Positions 1-11,811 of a stretch of DNA of 64,000 nt are shown piece after piece (the stretch's first letter is position 1; each line of letters begins with the position of its first letter). Both the position numbers and the translations under genes were made by a program. The notes beneath the pieces are model-generated. The model had not been told where the DNA came from, made no database searches, and worked only from the letters and a program-made list of their open reading frames with translations. Source of the stretch: Petrosia ficiformis (Eukaryota; Porifera; Demospongiae; Haplosclerida; Petrosiidae); contig OX345650.1 in NCBI GenBank assembly GCA_947044365.1, positions 5,216,872 to 5,280,871 of the forward strand, in the 5' to 3' direction.

Positions 1-120
1 TATATAATATAAATACATGTTACACATACAAGTACATGTATTGTAGAAACAAGTAAAAGTACATGTATACATATATACATATACATGTACATATATATAT
101 ACTACTTCTATTGTACTGAC

Positions 121-3004
121 CATTCAAACCATTGCCGTCCACATCAAGACCACTAGCTAAGCTATATCCAAAGCCTTTAGAAGAGTTAACAGCAGTAAGA
201 GATTCAGTGATTTCAGAACCAACAATTACCTGAAGGTATTACATACATTACACACACATACATATATATGCACATACCACATGCCTACCTGCTGTGGAGT
301 GAGTGAGATTGTATCAGCCACAGATCCATGGTATATATATACTGTTCCAGACCCTTTACCAAATGGGGCACCAATTGCAACATCTATATATAACATATAT
401 TCCAATTATCAGGACACAAAACCGTTTACATAAGTAAAATTGTACTACATAATTATAATAATTATGCACAACTTATGAGATTATTTGCACCTTCCAATCC
501 ATCTCCATTGATATCACCAAGATTAGTAATAGAATGTCCAAATCTTGTATATTCTTCAATTGTAGGAGCGGTCAGGTGAAAGAAGAATTCCAGATTCCCC
601 TTTAAAAATGTTAAAAAATGATAAATGGATACAATCATAAAATATATGGTATATACATATAATTGCTAATGAATTATGGTAAACTTACTCCTACATTTCT
701 GTAGACATAAACTCTTCCTGCTTCTGGTGTACCTGTACGGCTATACATTGGAGCACCTACTAGTAATTCATCTAATCCATCACCATTCAAATCAACAGCA
801 GCCAAAGAGAATCCATAGTATTCCCCTATCTGTATAATTATGTGACATTAATGTATTGTAGCAGAGAACCACATTAGTTCATGGCCAATGAGCTAAGATG
901 TTGGCTAAGATGTTGGCTAAGATGTTGGCTAAGATGTTGGCTAAGATGTTGGCTAAGATGTTGGTATGTAGTCTATTATAAACATACACAATGTACTAAA
1001 CAAATATTTTGACAACACTTCATATCATTGGAGATACTGGTTTTATTTGGTATTAATATAATATTATACATTAAAATATACTATCTAATTGTAGGTTAAC
1101 AGTAAAGGAGCATTAAATTGTAATATCTGTAAAATTGAAAAATGAATATTGCATAAATGTATTTTTATATTGCACTCTGTCTTTGGCATAAAAAGTAGTA
1201 ATGCATTTTGTTAATATGTACCTGTTCTCCTCTATATTGCTGATTGTCATTAACAATGTCCAGAGCATCTGTGTTTGTAACTATATTCACCTGATAAAAA
1301 TAGACAAAGAAGATTTAAAGAGTCATTAAAATGAACATCATCCATTACTGAATGACTCAGTAAGCTAACCCAATATAATTATATCCAAACTGCAAAGAAA
1401 TTGTGCATTACTTAAATGAGCAACTTACAGTTCCAATGTATGTTAATGTCCGAGTAACGGAGACTATAAAATCTTCTCTATTAGCATCAGTAATATGTCC
1501 CTTGGTCATGGAATATCCTTGCCAACCATTGGGTGTGGTACCTTGCCCTTCGTCCATTTCATCTAATTCCCCAGAAGAAGACTGACGGAAAATAATACCT
1601 AGTGGTGATTATTGAAGAATGGAAGGAAAGCTATAGAAGTATCTGTGTATACCTCTCCATGAATATGAACCAGGAGCTCCAACACCAATGGCTATGTTAC
1701 CATCTCCCTCATCCTGTGTGTGCATGGATTTTGAGTAAATCAATCACACATACTCACAAATACAACAATACAGCTTTAGTAGTTTTAGCTTTCTTAGCAG
1801 GCAGATTGCTACTTTATTTTTAAAATATAAAACTAAATTAATTATGATTAAATGAATGGTTGAGTGCAAAAGGCTTATTCCATGTGATATTATGATGTTA
1901 GCAAGGTGTCTGGTGGCTCAGATGGTAAGAGTGCCTGATTAAGTTCCTGGGTTCAATCCCTATTCGAATTGACCTTTTCAGTTTTCCTTTTTTTCTAATT
2001 CATAAATAATATTATTATTCAACTAACTGCTAAAGCAACACTAGAGCCTGCTTGACATACTCCAAAGTCTCCAACACCACTACTTCTCCCTGCAGAGGAT
2101 GGAAAAAAATTTCATACTTCAATGTAACTTGCAATCACAGTCATAGGACTACAGTTTTATCACTAATCATACATACCCCTACATGGATGGAATTCCTGAA
2201 AATCTTCCAGCTCTCTGTTTTCAGTGTAAAAGCATTTACCAAGGGGATTTCTAGAATTTCCTGAACTTCCACGATCAATGAAACGATGGGCACATACCTG
2301 TATTGTAATGAATAATTATCATAGATTTTTGGCATGATAGTTTAAACAGAAGCCAATCAAAGAAAGGTCTGCATGAAGCTAATAGATTATGATACTTACA
2401 ATAAACATATTGTCTTGACTGTCCATAGACACACCAAGAAACTGGTTGTCTTTTTGATCTCTACCTGCATTATCTGTAATACAAGAAAATGAGTCACATT
2501 TAAAAGTAAAATTGTGAAGTTGTGAAATGCAATTAATTTTGAAATGCTCCATCGAGTCATTGACATACCTTCTACATCATACAACCTGCGATCAAAACCA
2601 TTATTATTTCCTGTTAGGGGCTCACAAGTACCCTGTGCTACTGGACACACAAACAAGACTCCTGTGTTTTCAACTTCTGCATTTGTTGCAGTACCATTTG
2701 GTGCACTGACAATGATTCTTAACAAAAAATATATATAATAATTTCTACATTATAATCTATCACTCTGCATGTATTATAAAATAATACTATATATACCAAC
2801 TGACCTGGTGTTTTGCAGGTATTCTGAAAACGTTGACGAACCTTCTCCCACTCTATGCAGTACTACACTAAATCCGAAATATCCATAGGCATCAAGCGAA
2901 TTTACGCTTCTTACGATTGGTTCCACAGTGTCTATATTTTGTGCCGTCACAGTACTTACTATTGCAAACAGCAAGATCACTGTTGGAGAGTTCATGTTCT
3001 GCAT
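121..3004 (-). CDS. Integrin alpha subunit, N-terminal part (partial, runs off left edge)
   Basis: Encodes the ligand-binding head of an integrin alpha chain, a cell-surface adhesion receptor that pairs with a beta chain. Twelve exons join in phase on the minus strand: 2805-3004, 2569-2717, 2400-2473, 2177-2297, 2028-2089, 1653-1713, 1429-1598, 1222-1290, 689-829, 491-599, 289-383, 121-229 (453 codons). The start at 3004 gives a hydrophobic signal peptide ([16 protein letters not shown]), then the typical first beta-propeller blade ([14 protein letters not shown]). FG-GAP repeats follow, with calcium loops [10 protein letters not shown] (near 780), DINGDGLEG (near 510) and DVDGNGLNG (near 130). 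[12 protein letters not shown] and [15 protein letters not shown] are family landmarks. No inserted I domain is seen between blades. The leg, membrane and tail segments lie beyond base 1. It is head to head with an integrin beta gene, its likely partner. The family is certain; which alpha class it belongs to is not determinable here. Confidence 0.93.
892..965. repeat. 12-bp tandem repeat in integrin alpha intron 8
   Basis: About six near-perfect copies of GCTAAGATGTTG lie in the intron between the exons at 1222-1290 and 689-829. Confidence 0.9.
1907..1975 (+). repeat. tRNA-like (SINE-type) element in integrin alpha intron 5
   Basis: The sequence carries a pol III A-box match (TGGCTCAGATGG, 1914-1925) and a B-box match (GGTTCAATCCC, 1950-1960) at tRNA-like spacing. 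It does not fold as a full tRNA: there is no clear acceptor stem. It lies in the 1714-2027 intron, antisense to the host. It is probably a tRNA-derived SINE head or a decayed tRNA. A second such element is at 12922-12995. Confidence 0.5.
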
Positions 3005-3349
3005 TGTAGCACAATTTCAAATAAATGTTGCGACTGATTTGCGGCTTTTAGTCTGTAGTCTATAGATGTTATTTTGGCAGGTTTACTGATTCCTACTTTC
3101 CTTTTTTACCTTTTTTGAGCAAACATCCAATCAGCTTCTTGCCAAGTGTCCCACTCACAGTAGCTCCACAAACAACTTTAAATATACTGGGTCTAAATCA
3201 CCACCGTCACGGCTAGCCGATTTATCGCGTAACAACACCCCACCCCCCACCCCGGCCCCGCCGCGCGCGGCCGCTCTGATTTATGCGCGTACTTCAGCAC
3301 GTGCATACACCCCCAAGTTATATCCTGTACAGTGTGAAAGACAAGCAAG
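3005..3349. promoter_or_regulatory. Shared promoter interval between integrin alpha and integrin beta genes
   Basis: These 345 bp separate the two divergent start codons. They contain a CCAAT box (3127-3131), a GC-rich CpG-containing block at about 3225-3285 that stands out in this AT-rich window, and a GCGCGTA...CACGTG segment (about 3284-3303). A single interval serving both genes is inferred from geometry. Confidence 0.6.
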
Positions 3350-6300
3350 ATGAGATCGGTTAAACTCTCTGTAATTCTACTCTATTTATCTATCTTTGTA
3401 GTTGATGGTAAGCGTAAATCTCTAATAGTAAGATTATTCAATAAATTTTATTTCTCTATTAGCCTTACAACAGTGCAATACAGCCACCAATTGCGCTGAT
3501 TGTTATGCCATTCCAAATTGTGCTTGGTGTGCTGATGAAGACACCACTGTAAGCAATCTATATAATTATATATGTGTGTGTGTGTGTGTGTGTGTATGTA
3601 CATCATATTCAGTTCATAATATTACAGGTAATTATAAACATTTCTAGAACATGCGTGTATGTGTCTAGTAAAAGTATTGGACGTGTAAAATTAGAATTAT
3701 ATATACATTGTATATATACTAGGAATACAGTTGTGTAACCAATCCTTGCTTGTACATGTGATGTCATGACATAATACTAGGAGGTGTGGCTTGAACAGAA
3801 AGCGTCAAAACCTCGCGTATCTTTATATCAAATAGTATTATCACTTTTTATGCCTGGTGGATCTATCAACTCGCACTCACTTCTAATCATACATCATAAA
3901 ACTTATTCACTCAATTTTTATATACAGATACCAATAACTGATCGCTGTTTTCGCAGAGATTTCGGCTTTCCAGGGTGTAATAACATACAGGATGCAGAAA
4001 GCAATGTAGATGTCTCTTCAGTGAGTTAAGAAATGTTAACATTAGTATATAATAATTATAAGAAATAATAATAAAAAGATTATGACATTGATATATAAAG
4101 AATAAAAAAAACATTGTAAAGGGATATCAAACCAAAATAGCGTATTGAGATAGTCCCTATATACTTGCGTAATATCTGGTTTCACTTTGATGGAGTAGCT
4201 TCAGCTCTTAATACAATCAAATAGCAATATTGTATGAATTAGAGTAAAACAACTGCCTTATATACAAATACACTATACTGAGTGGAGACAGCTGCTGACA
4301 AGTACAATAAAATGGTATAACAACAACTATTGTAACTAAAACAATATAACAGACAAGAGACTAGGTTAAATTACAAATTAAATGTTTCTAATATTAATTT
4401 GGCCACAAGAATTAGTGATACATATACTATCACCATGGCAACTGTATTTTATATTAATAACTTGGTTTAGAGTAAGTTGTATATATTTACATATACTAAA
4501 ATTTGCTTTTTTTGGGTGAGGTGATAAAATTAATAATTATAAGATGGTTTTTGATATAATAATATAGTTATTGATTGAAACTTATGCAGTAGTTCTAGAA
4601 AGCTGTCACCTCATAACATACTAATACTAGCTAATAATACTTCATGTTTTTCTTAGATCGAACTCAGTGAGGATGTTCAAATATCTTTGACTAAAGCACG
4701 TTTAGAACTTCGAGCAGGTATATATATATATAATATTATATCTCATGACTCTTCATATTTTAATGTTTTTGATTTTTACTCAACTCAGGTGAAACTCAAA
4801 CTTTTGAAGTTCGTGTGAGACCTGCAGAGAACTTTCCTCTTGATTTGTATATGATAGTAGACTTATCCAATTCATTGGCTGATGATTTGACAACTATTCA
4901 GAGCATAGCAAGTGATATAGGTTAGACTGTTGTATTATTAGGGGTATACTTGTGGACATGATGGATGGATGAATGAATGGATGGTTGGAGATGGATGGAT
5001 GTGGATGGATGGAATGATGGATGCATTTTCCAATGGATGGATGGACAGATGGATGGACAGGTGGAATGATGGATGCCTTTTCCAATGGATGGATGGATTG
5101 GATGGATTGGATGGACAGGTGAACCAATGGATGATAGGTGGATGGATGGTTGGATGGATTGACAAGTGAACGACTGGATAGGTGGATAGATGTATACTGT
5201 AGATGTATAGATAGGGAGATGGACACATAGAACAGATGGATGGATGTACAGATAGATGGATGAATGATAGACAACTAGATGGGAAGATTGATAATGAATA
5301 GATAGATAGAGATACGATTAAAATTCTACATTGCAGCTGATTCTCTTCGTAACATATCCACTCGTTTTCAAGTTGGTTTTGGTACATATGTAGATAAGGT
5401 AACTGTTCCTTACGTTTCTATGATACAGCAGATAGGAAAGTGAGTATTTTTGTTCGAATTCATCGTGTAATTGGTTACTCTCTCTCTGTCTCTTTCTCCC
5501 AGTGGCTATATTGTTAAAGGGATGCCTTCAGCATGCGAAACTTCAAATTGTACCTTTCCATTCAGTTATGTCCACAATATAAACCTTACAAACTCATCAC
5601 AGACATTCACTGTTAGTGCTATTACTTGTATATGATATATACATGTACACAGTATCCTCTTAGTATAATGCTATTGGTGATATGTACATGTACACAGTAT
5701 CCTCTTAGTATAATGCTATTGGTGATATGTACATGTACACAGTATCCTCTTAGTATAATACTATTGGTGATATGTACATGTACACAGTATCCTCTTAGTA
5801 TAAATGGTGATATATACATGTACACAGTATCCTCTTAGTATAATACTATTGATATGTACGTGTACACAGTATCCTCTTAGTATAATACTATTGATATGTA
5901 CGTGTACACAGTATCCTCTTAGTATAATACTATTGATATATACATGTACACAGTATCCTCTTAGTATAATACTATTGATATGTACGTGTATACAGTATCC
6001 TCTTAGTATAATACTATTGATATATACATGTACACAGTATCCTCTTAGTATAAATGGTGATATATACATGTACACAGTATCCTCTTAGTATAATACTATT
6101 GATATATACATGTACACAGTATCCTCTTAGTATAATACTATTGATATGTACGTGTACACAGTATCCTCTTAGTATAATACTATTGATATATACATGTACA
6201 CAGTATCCTCTTAGTATAATACTATTGATATATACGTGTACACAGTATCCTCTTAGTATAATACTATTGATATGTACGTGTACACAGTATCCTCTTAGTA

Positions 6301-9300
6301 TAATACTATTGATATGTACATGTACACAGTCTTGTATACTCTTTCTCATAATATATAGAATGGTTTTAACGATATAGAAATATCCACAAATGCGGACCCT
6401 GCTGAGGGTACAGGTGATGCAATGCTTCAAGCTGTCTTATGTCCAGAAGTAGGTTATAAGAGAAATCAATTGTGTTTCCATCTGCTCTATATTTTTAGAT
6501 TGTAGGATGGCGTGAAAATGCTCGGAAAATCCTTTTTGTAGTAACTGATGAATCAATGCACACTGCAGGAGATGGAGAAGTATGTGAGACATTTTAGATC
6601 ATACGACCATCATATGATGACATATTGTTTCAGGTGGCAGGAATAGTCAAACAGGCACCATTAGAATGTCGCACAGAATTAGACCCAAAAAGGGGAATCA
6701 TAACTTACGTTGATAATACACTTTATGTACGTTAAATAAAACTATGAAGTATTTCTTATCTTTGGCTCTGTCTATTTAGGACTATCCATCAATAGAAATT
6801 ATTCGGCAAGTTTTTGAAGATAATCTGGTTACACCTGTTTTCGCTATCACACAAGGTGTGCAAAGTTACTTTGATCTTCTTGTAGATGCGTTATCAGGTT
6901 TAAACTCTCAGTCTGTACAAATTGCTGCTGATTCTTCAAATATAATTGAAGCAATTGAGACAGCATATGAAGTGAGTCAAGTAATTAATGGAATGGTGAA
7001 TAGTAGAACCCTTACTGACACAAGAAGACTGAATAGTGTAGTCATGGTAACAGATCACATGATCATGCTAATGTTCTATCTGCCAAATCTGTATGTAGTA
7101 CGTGCTTTTGGTATAATTGTATTAGTAGGACAAGATCTATCTATATTTGGGAATCAATTATACTTGATTGGATTAATTTAAGTAGTTTTTGAGTTTACTT
7201 ATCATTGAAATTACATCAAAGGTATAATAACACGAAAATATAATTAGCCTAGTTACAGTATATGTCAATAAAAAGTCACCATGCAGTACAGTAATTACTC
7301 AGTAGTTTCATTTCCACACTACAGTAGTTTAACAGTAGTTTTAATGGTGTACTTGTCAATTCAACACCACAATAGTGAGACAGTAATTACTGACTGTACT
7401 GACAGTAGAACTAAGGTAATTACTGTTACTGTATGGTGAAATGTTATTGATATATACTGTATACCTACATGTAGCTCTTAATTACGGGATATAGTTTGTA
7501 TTGATTTTTATATTATTTTCTTTTAATTAGAATATAGTTTCGGAAGTTTCATTAAATTATGGTACTGAATCTACTGATGTCACTATCACTAATACTGTTA
7601 CCTGTCCAGAGTAAGAGATTATATTACATTGTTTCTCTATTTAATGCCCACTATGTGTGTGTATACATATTCCAAATAAGGAATTCATGTAATTTTATAA
7701 AACAAATTTAATATTTGTGGTTGTAATTAAATTGTGTGAATTCCTTACAAATTTATTTTAATTTGGTGTTTGTAGAGGTACAGATTTGGTCGAGGATGAG
7801 ATGAGGTGTGTTAATGTTAGTACTAACGATACTGTCATTTTTACTGTTAGTGTCACTCTAAATGAGTGTAGTGATAGCTTCCAAAAAACTGACACAAGGT
7901 ACATGTACACATAATATTTAAAAATGTATGTATAATTCCCATACACACGCACACTCAGAGATGTTACTGTCACTATTCCTGGCTATGGTCAATTTGAAAT
8001 TCAGATTGTGGCATTGTGTAGCTGTGACTGTGAGGAGACTTCTGTAAGATAATATATAATTATTATAATGAAAAAATATAATTATTTTATTATAGCAAAG
8101 AGGAAATGATATATGTACTGGTAATGGTGTCTTATCATGTGGTGTGTGCGAGTGTGATCCTGGGTGGTAGGTGTATAACATACATGTACACACATACACA
8201 CACACACATGTATACACATATATATACACATACACACATACATACATACATACATACATGTACATAAATTATTAAATATATTTGTATAGGCTGGGTGATA
8301 TTTGCTGTATAGATGCTAATAATCCAAATTGTCCGTAAGTCTAAAGTATATTAAGTATACATATATACATTTGTTAATCATACAATAATAATTATAATTA
8401 TTATACTACTTATAGTTCTGGAGCAAATGGTGTGGAATGTAGTGGTCGAGGTGACTGTGTATGTGGTGAATGTGAATGTACAAGTCCAGATCCCGAGACA
8501 CGTGTGATGAATGGTCAAACAGTATATATATTACCAGATGACGATACTGAAATTATACTGGTATATGTTTGATTATTAATTTGTTTCATTATTTTAATAT
8601 AATACTTGTGTAGGTAGAGCAACCTCGAGTTTATAGTGAAGACAGAGAGGCTTGTGAATGCGATAATTTCCGATGTGAACGGAATAAAACTGAATTCGTG
8701 TGTAGTGGAAACCAAGGTGTGTCATAGATAATTATAATTGTTGTATAAACTTGTATTTGTAATTTGAATTAATTAGTAATCATTATAATACAAATGTAAT
8801 TATATAGTTGTTACTACCTTTTAACTGACAAAGAAAGAAATTTGAAGCTCATGGCACATATATTTACTTAATCAATTTTATTACTTTTTCAGGTAATTGT
8901 ACTTGCTCTGGTGAATGTGAATGTGGCATGTTGGAATTTGAAGCTCGTCAATTTCCTTACTTCGGGGAAGATTGTTCTTGTAATGATGCTTTTTGTTATG
9001 AAAATCAAGAACCAACTAGCGAAAGCGAGGTAAACTAAGACAGTGAGGACAGAATACTACACTACATATACCTAACCTTTGTCACATGATTTGTCACATG
9101 ATGATGGATGATTGGTACAGTGCAATGAGTACATCCATTGATGAAATAGCTTGTGAACATGATATATACTACAATTAAATGATATGGGCTTATTTATTTC
9201 TCACATTTGAAGTATTTTTGCTCTCTGCTCCTTTTATAGCCTTGTAATGGTAATGGTGATTGTCAACCATGTTTCAGAGACACACCTTGTAGCTGTAATA

Positions 9301-11110
9301 TTGGGTTCATAGAGCCTTTTTGTGTTCGACCTGATGCAAGTACTCAAAATTGTTTTAGTTCAGGAAGTTCTGAAAGAAATTGTGTACAATGCATTGCTGA
9401 GAACAGCAATTTTATTAGTAATTGTGGTGAATGTGATCCTGATATATATTCCAGATTAAGTGGCGAAGCTCCTTCAGACTTTAATGTTTCTGGTATGTGT
9501 GTGTCTGTGTCTTTGTGTGTGTCTGAGTATATATCTCTCTCGGTGTTTGTGTGTGTGTGTGTGTGTGTGTCTGTCTGTCTGTCTGCGTCTTTGTGTGTGT
9601 GTGTATCTCTTTCTCTCTCTGTGTGTCTGTGTATATACACATGTATCTCTCTCTGTGTATGTGCTTACATGCATAAGATATAACTATCTTATTTTAGGTT
9701 CTGATCCAGGCACTACAGTATCGTGTGAATTTGTTACTACAGATCCAATTTGTACCTACTATTATTACATTGCTTTATCTGAAAATGCATCTGTGTCTAA
9801 CCAGATCCAACTGGTAGCTGTAGAACCTTTATCAGGTATATAGGATCAATCTTTAATTTGGAAGACCAACAATCATTTTACCTGACCATCTTTCCTGTTT
9901 ATATGTCAGATTTCAATTTATTATTGAGTTACAGTATATTTATGTATGAACTTTATGACATTAAACTATACACTATATTACATATAAACTTTATAAAGTC
10001 ATCACATCCTAATCGCAGACTTAATTAATTAATTATTATTAATTATTATAGGGTGTTTTCCTCTTCGATGGTGGCATCTTGCTCTGATTCTATTAGGAAG
10101 CCTAATCATTTTGGGTATTCTCATTCTCATTATTGTCAAACTCATTTTCATAGCTTTGGTAAGCCAAAACGGGCATTGGTAAGAAGAATTATCGGAAATG
10201 AAATATTTTTTTTAATTTTTAGGATTATGTGGAGTTGAAGAAGTTTCAGAAGGAAGTTGCTGAAACTGACTTGTCAAAGGTTTATGAAACTAATTTTGTT
10301 TATGTCCAAGCTATTTTGATAGTTGTTTTAGTGAACTATGTAAATATGTACATGTGTATATATAACCTCCTCTAGTAAAGCATTGTGACTTTTAGCATGT
10401 TACATAAACTATAGATGTTATATAATAACTATTGAACTATGTCCAACAATGGACTAGCATCACTAATTATTAAAACAACAAGTCATACTGCATGACTAAG
10501 TGACACATTGAGTAGTCGCTGATACTAGTATGTCTCTTAGTCTTCCAAGGAAAGACGAAGATGTCACCTGTAATGAACTAATTTCTATTGTGTAACTTAC
10601 ATTAATATATATGTGTCATTGTTCTATAATAGTAAATAGTCAACATGTCTACTCACTTACTATATAAATACTAGTTTACAGTGGTGTGAAAACAGCAGGA
10701 CATTGTCTGATAAAACTAGTGAATGTCTGGTAAATTGAAATTGAACTGTGTATAGGGAGTAGGACAATTAAGAGTGATGAAAATAGGTCAAAATGTTTGA
10801 TAGTCAGTTTAGTATTTCCACAAACCTGCCAGTTTATCAATCAATTTGAACCTAAACTGCCAAGTTACATAAACACTGTTAAATAATGATGGAATTATGG
10901 TCGTTAGCCTTCGATCACATGATATGTATGTTTATTGTTTGTTATAACTGTAAACAAATATGTGTTTCTGAATTCATACCCTGTCTTTATATGGTAATGT
11001 ATAGCATTATTTACTTCCTTTCTCTACACACATACACATTTCAGAATTTTAATCCTCTGTATACAAGTCCAGAAGTTAAGTATGACAATATAGCTTTTGG
11101 AAAGGAATAG
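3350..11110 (+). CDS. Integrin beta subunit (first of two tandem genes), 835 aa
   Basis: Integrin beta chain, a single-pass adhesion receptor. The 24 exons are 3350-3407, 3463-3548, 3928-4020, 4657-4717, 4789-4920, 5337-5439, 5503-5611, 6359-6448, 6499-6579, 6634-6726, 6780-6971, 7531-7610, 7776-7898, 7959-8043, 8096-8166, 8290-8334, 8416-8560, 8614-8716, 8893-9029, 9240-9492, 9698-9835, 10052-10158, 10223-10279 and 11045-11110 (2508 nt). Order: signal peptide; cysteine-rich PSI domain ([13 protein letters not shown]); beta-I domain with MIDAS DLSNS followed by the ADMIDAS acidic pair (LADDL); hybrid domain; cysteine-rich I-EGF repeats; beta-tail; membrane helix (exon 22, [16 protein letters not shown]); short tail starting [11 protein letters not shown]. 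The tail has a membrane-proximal NPLY, but the distal NPxY position reads NIAF. The MIDAS has N where most beta chains have Y. Introns 5, 7 and 20 hold large simple repeats. Family certain. Confidence 0.95.
4959..5275. repeat. GATG/GGAT tetranucleotide-rich tract, integrin beta 1st gene intron 5
   Basis: Imperfect GGAT/GATG runs fill most of the 4921-5336 intron. Reading frames on both strands here are repeat artefacts. Confidence 0.9.
5630..6332. repeat. 42/45-bp minisatellite, integrin beta 1st gene intron 7
   Basis: About 16 copies of a unit built on GTACATGTACACAGTATCCT and CTTAGTATAATACTAT. The first copies are 45 bp (ending GCTATTGG), later ones 42 bp. Unit lengths are multiples of three, so frames stay open on both strands without being genes. 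Confidence 0.95.
7276..7439. mobile_element. Small inverted-repeat (MITE-like) element in integrin beta 1st gene intron 11
   Basis: The left end reads TCACCATGCAGTACAGTAAT and the reverse complement of the right end reads TCACCATACAGTAACAGTAA, giving inverted ends of about 23 bp around a ~165 bp element with no coding capacity. The intron is 6972-7530. No clear target duplication is visible. Confidence 0.5.
9495..9666. repeat. TG/TCTG/TCTC-rich simple repeat, integrin beta 1st gene intron 20
   Basis: Low-complexity TG and TC dinucleotide mixture between the exons ending 9492 and starting 9698. Apparent cysteine-rich reading frames are artefacts. Confidence 0.85.
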
Positions 11111-11811
11111 TAAAAGATTTCTTCTTTCTTTTGACTTTCTTCTCTTTGGTTCAATTTCACGTCTTTTTTATTAAACTTGTGTTTAGTATATAGTTTACAT
11201 GTAATTAGTTCACCTCTACAGAGGTGTGTCTTTTCTTAATTAATAATTGATTGTCAACAATTAATTTGATAAATTTCGTGTTACTGTTTTTAATTGGAAG
11301 TAAATTTGAATCAGCATTCTTGGTAATATGATAATATGATAATTATAATTATTTTGTCACAATGTAGTGGGACTAGCATGCATTCTCCATAATGTGGGTG
11401 TAAAGGAAGTAGGGTGAGGTCACACACGTGAATTAACTTTTGCGCGGAAGTCGGGTGACGTCACTCACGTGAATTAACTTTTGCGCGTAACTTGCGCGTA
11501 TTAATAATTATTAAGATGATAATACTGAGAACCAGAGTAACATCAATTTTGTAAGCTACTCCAGGGAGAAGCAAAATAAACACAGGAACGAGTCTCTGAA
11601 CTTGTTCAGTAACGGCGATTCGTGCCAATCTATTTCCATGTTAGGTAAGAAACTGCGACTTTGCAACCATATCTAGTCATTTCATAGCTGCAAAACAAGA
11701 GTGCATTATTTCCAGTAAACAGAACTATATTAGTTCATTGTAAATCAAAACTACCAGTGAGAAAGATAAAATAACCCTGCTGCAAAACCTGTGTCTGTCA
11801 ATCCTCCAAAA
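11111..11811. other. Intergenic region between the two integrin beta genes
   Basis: This is 701 bp without coding sequence. It holds the 3' end of the first gene (a possible ATTAAA-type polyadenylation site near 11170), AT-rich DNA to about 11390, then a CpG-containing promoter-like block (see 11412-11487), then the probable 5' untranslated region of the second gene. Confidence 0.6.
11412..11487 (+). promoter_or_regulatory. Duplicated 35-bp promoter motif upstream of second integrin beta gene
   Basis: Two near-identical 35-bp units (11412-11446, 11453-11487), 41 bp apart. Each contains CACGTG followed by AATTAACTTTTGCGCG. The second has a perfect CRE palindrome TGACGTCA (11456-11463); the first reads TGAGGTCA there. 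The E-box, CRE and E2F-like TTTGCGCG matches are motif resemblances only. Confidence 0.55.

Noticed and set aside
4894..5387. Frames rich in H, P, S and I opposite integrin beta exons 5-6
   Set aside because: Translations of GATG-type repeats on the wrong strand.
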